Part shown: one piece after another, positions 63,332 to 64,000 of the stretch | Numbering within the stretch: position 1 is the first letter of the stretch | How the letters are laid out: the number at the start of each line of letters is the position of its first letter | NCBI GenBank assembly: GCA_030142905.1 | Contig: JASJOG010000078.1 | Location: 1,178,001-1,242,000, forward strand | Length of the DNA stretch: 64,000 nucleotides | Source of the DNA: Heliopora coerulea | Lineage: Eukaryota > Cnidaria > Anthozoa > Scleralcyonacea > Helioporidae | Reading direction: 5' to 3' | Position numbers and translations under genes: made by a program | The notes under the pieces: generated by a model | Told to the model about the DNA's origin: nothing | Seen by the model: the letters and a program-made list of their open reading frames with translations, nothing else | Database searches by the model: none

Positions 63332-64000
63332 AATAAAAGCATTAGTTGATTGATTCGAGAAGTACTTGCGAAAATATGGCAATGTTTAAAAATTGGACAA
63401 TTAAGCCTTATATACGCCTGAAAGCCAGAAGTATGCCTAGAATTGGTTAAACACCAAATAGGTGTTGGAAACTTTCCAAATACTTCTAAATTGTTCTCCT
63501 ACACCCAAATGTCATGAAACAAATCGATTTTCTTCTATTTGACGATTTGCTGTGAAAATTTCTCCAACTCGTCAAAAACGCTTTATCTCGTCGAAATAAG
63601 ACGATTACTAAAACGAACTGTGAAACAGTTGTGGCTTAAGTTTGTTGCATTGGTCGAATGTTTCCCAAAACTCGTCAATCGGTTTAAAATGATCTTTTCG
63701 GGTCAGTGAAGAGAATAAAAGCATTAGTTGATTGATTCGAGAAGTACTTGCGAAAATATGGCAATGTTTAAAAATTGGACAATTAAGCCTTATATACGCA
63801 TAAAAGCCAGAATATGGTAAGATTTAGTTAAACACCAAATAGTTGTAGGAAACTTTCCAAATACTTCTAAATTGTTCTCCTCCACCCAAATGTCATGAAA
63901 CAAATCGATTTTCGTCGATTTGACGATTTGCTGTAAAAATTTCTCCAACTCGTCAAAAACGCTTTATCTCGTCGGGATAAGACGATTACTAAAACGAACT
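63332..64000 (+). repeat. Beta block copy, collinear with 38534-39202, cut by the window edge
   Basis: The monomer at 63332 carries TACGCCTGAAAG, CTTCTATTTG and GGGTCAGTGAAG like 38534 and 40060. The partial monomer at 63714 (287 bp) is type B like 38916, apart from CAAATGTCATG. The offset is 24798, so six monomers (36246-38533) are missing relative to the left copy. The array continues beyond the window. Confidence 0.8.

Larger units (their letters stand above)
1..64000 (+). repeat. Tandem satellite array, 381-382 bp monomer, 167 full copies plus one partial
   Basis: The same unit recurs from the first base to the last with no spacer, inversion or foreign insertion. Each unit begins AATAAAAGCATTAGTTGATT and ends GGGTCAGAGAAGAG. 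Tracing every junction gives unit lengths of 382 or 381 bp, apart from 380 bp at 20224, 22130 and 36628 and 379 bp at 59137. All copies face the same way. Differences between copies are mostly single substitutions shared by sets of monomers. This is the architecture of a eukaryotic centromeric or heterochromatic satellite. I do not recognise the family. No gene is present anywhere in the window. Confidence 0.98.

Noticed and set aside
1..64000. CRISPR array
   Set aside because: The period is 381-382 bp with no unique spacers; the whole unit is repeated, not a short repeat between variable spacers.
1..64000. Ribosomal DNA spacer or other gene-bearing tandem repeat
   Set aside because: No rRNA, tRNA or histone-like sequence occurs between units; the monomer is the entire repeat.
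1..64000. Mobile element (long terminal repeats, transposase or terminal inverted repeats) as the source of the repeat
   Set aside because: No transposase, reverse transcriptase, long terminal repeats or terminal inverted repeats at monomer ends are visible. An ancient transposon origin cannot be excluded but nothing in the sequence supports it.

Overview
The whole window is one uninterrupted tandem satellite array. It holds 167 complete head-to-tail copies of a 381-382 bp monomer plus a 287 bp partial copy at the right edge (63714-64000). All copies face the same way. I found no gene, RNA gene, transposon or other unique sequence. GC is about 34% (hand-counted in the monomer at 1528-1908) and CpG is not depleted (17 in that monomer against about 11 expected). 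The scale and the higher-order structure indicate eukaryotic heterochromatin, possibly centromeric or pericentromeric. Unsuppressed CpG fits an animal with little CpG methylation, such as many invertebrates, but that is inference. I do not recognise the satellite family or the species.

Monomer types. I place the monomer start at the AATAAAAG that follows CAGAGAAGAG. Type B is 381 bp, with AGAATATGGTAAGATTTAG in its variable stretch. Type A is 382 bp, with AGAAGTATGCCTAGAATTGG, and falls into several sub-types. B and A often alternate, giving a 763 bp dimer, but runs of only A or only B also occur. Shared private variants show higher-order repeats (HORs) of 2, 3, 4 and 6 monomers and a four-monomer block recurring at eight-monomer spacing.

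Layout. 1-2290 is subfamily beta. 2291 to about 15.6 kb is subfamily alpha, including three copies of a 2290 bp hexamer at 7631-14500. About 15.6-41.97 kb is beta, with short 2-, 3- and 4-mer HORs. 41969-48453 is alpha again. 48454-64000 is beta again.

The main result is that the right third (41969-64000) is collinear with the left and middle (about 5342-39202). The offset steps from about 36.6 kb down to 24.8 kb, always by a whole number of monomers. The window therefore contains two diverged copies of a super-repeat more than 30 kb long, reshaped by unequal exchange. Within the monomer the most conserved part appears to span the junction (last ~45 bp plus first ~70 bp), and three short dyads are recurrent candidate binding or structural elements. 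Reading frames in the array are by-products of the repeat, although one minus-strand frame stays open longer than base composition predicts.
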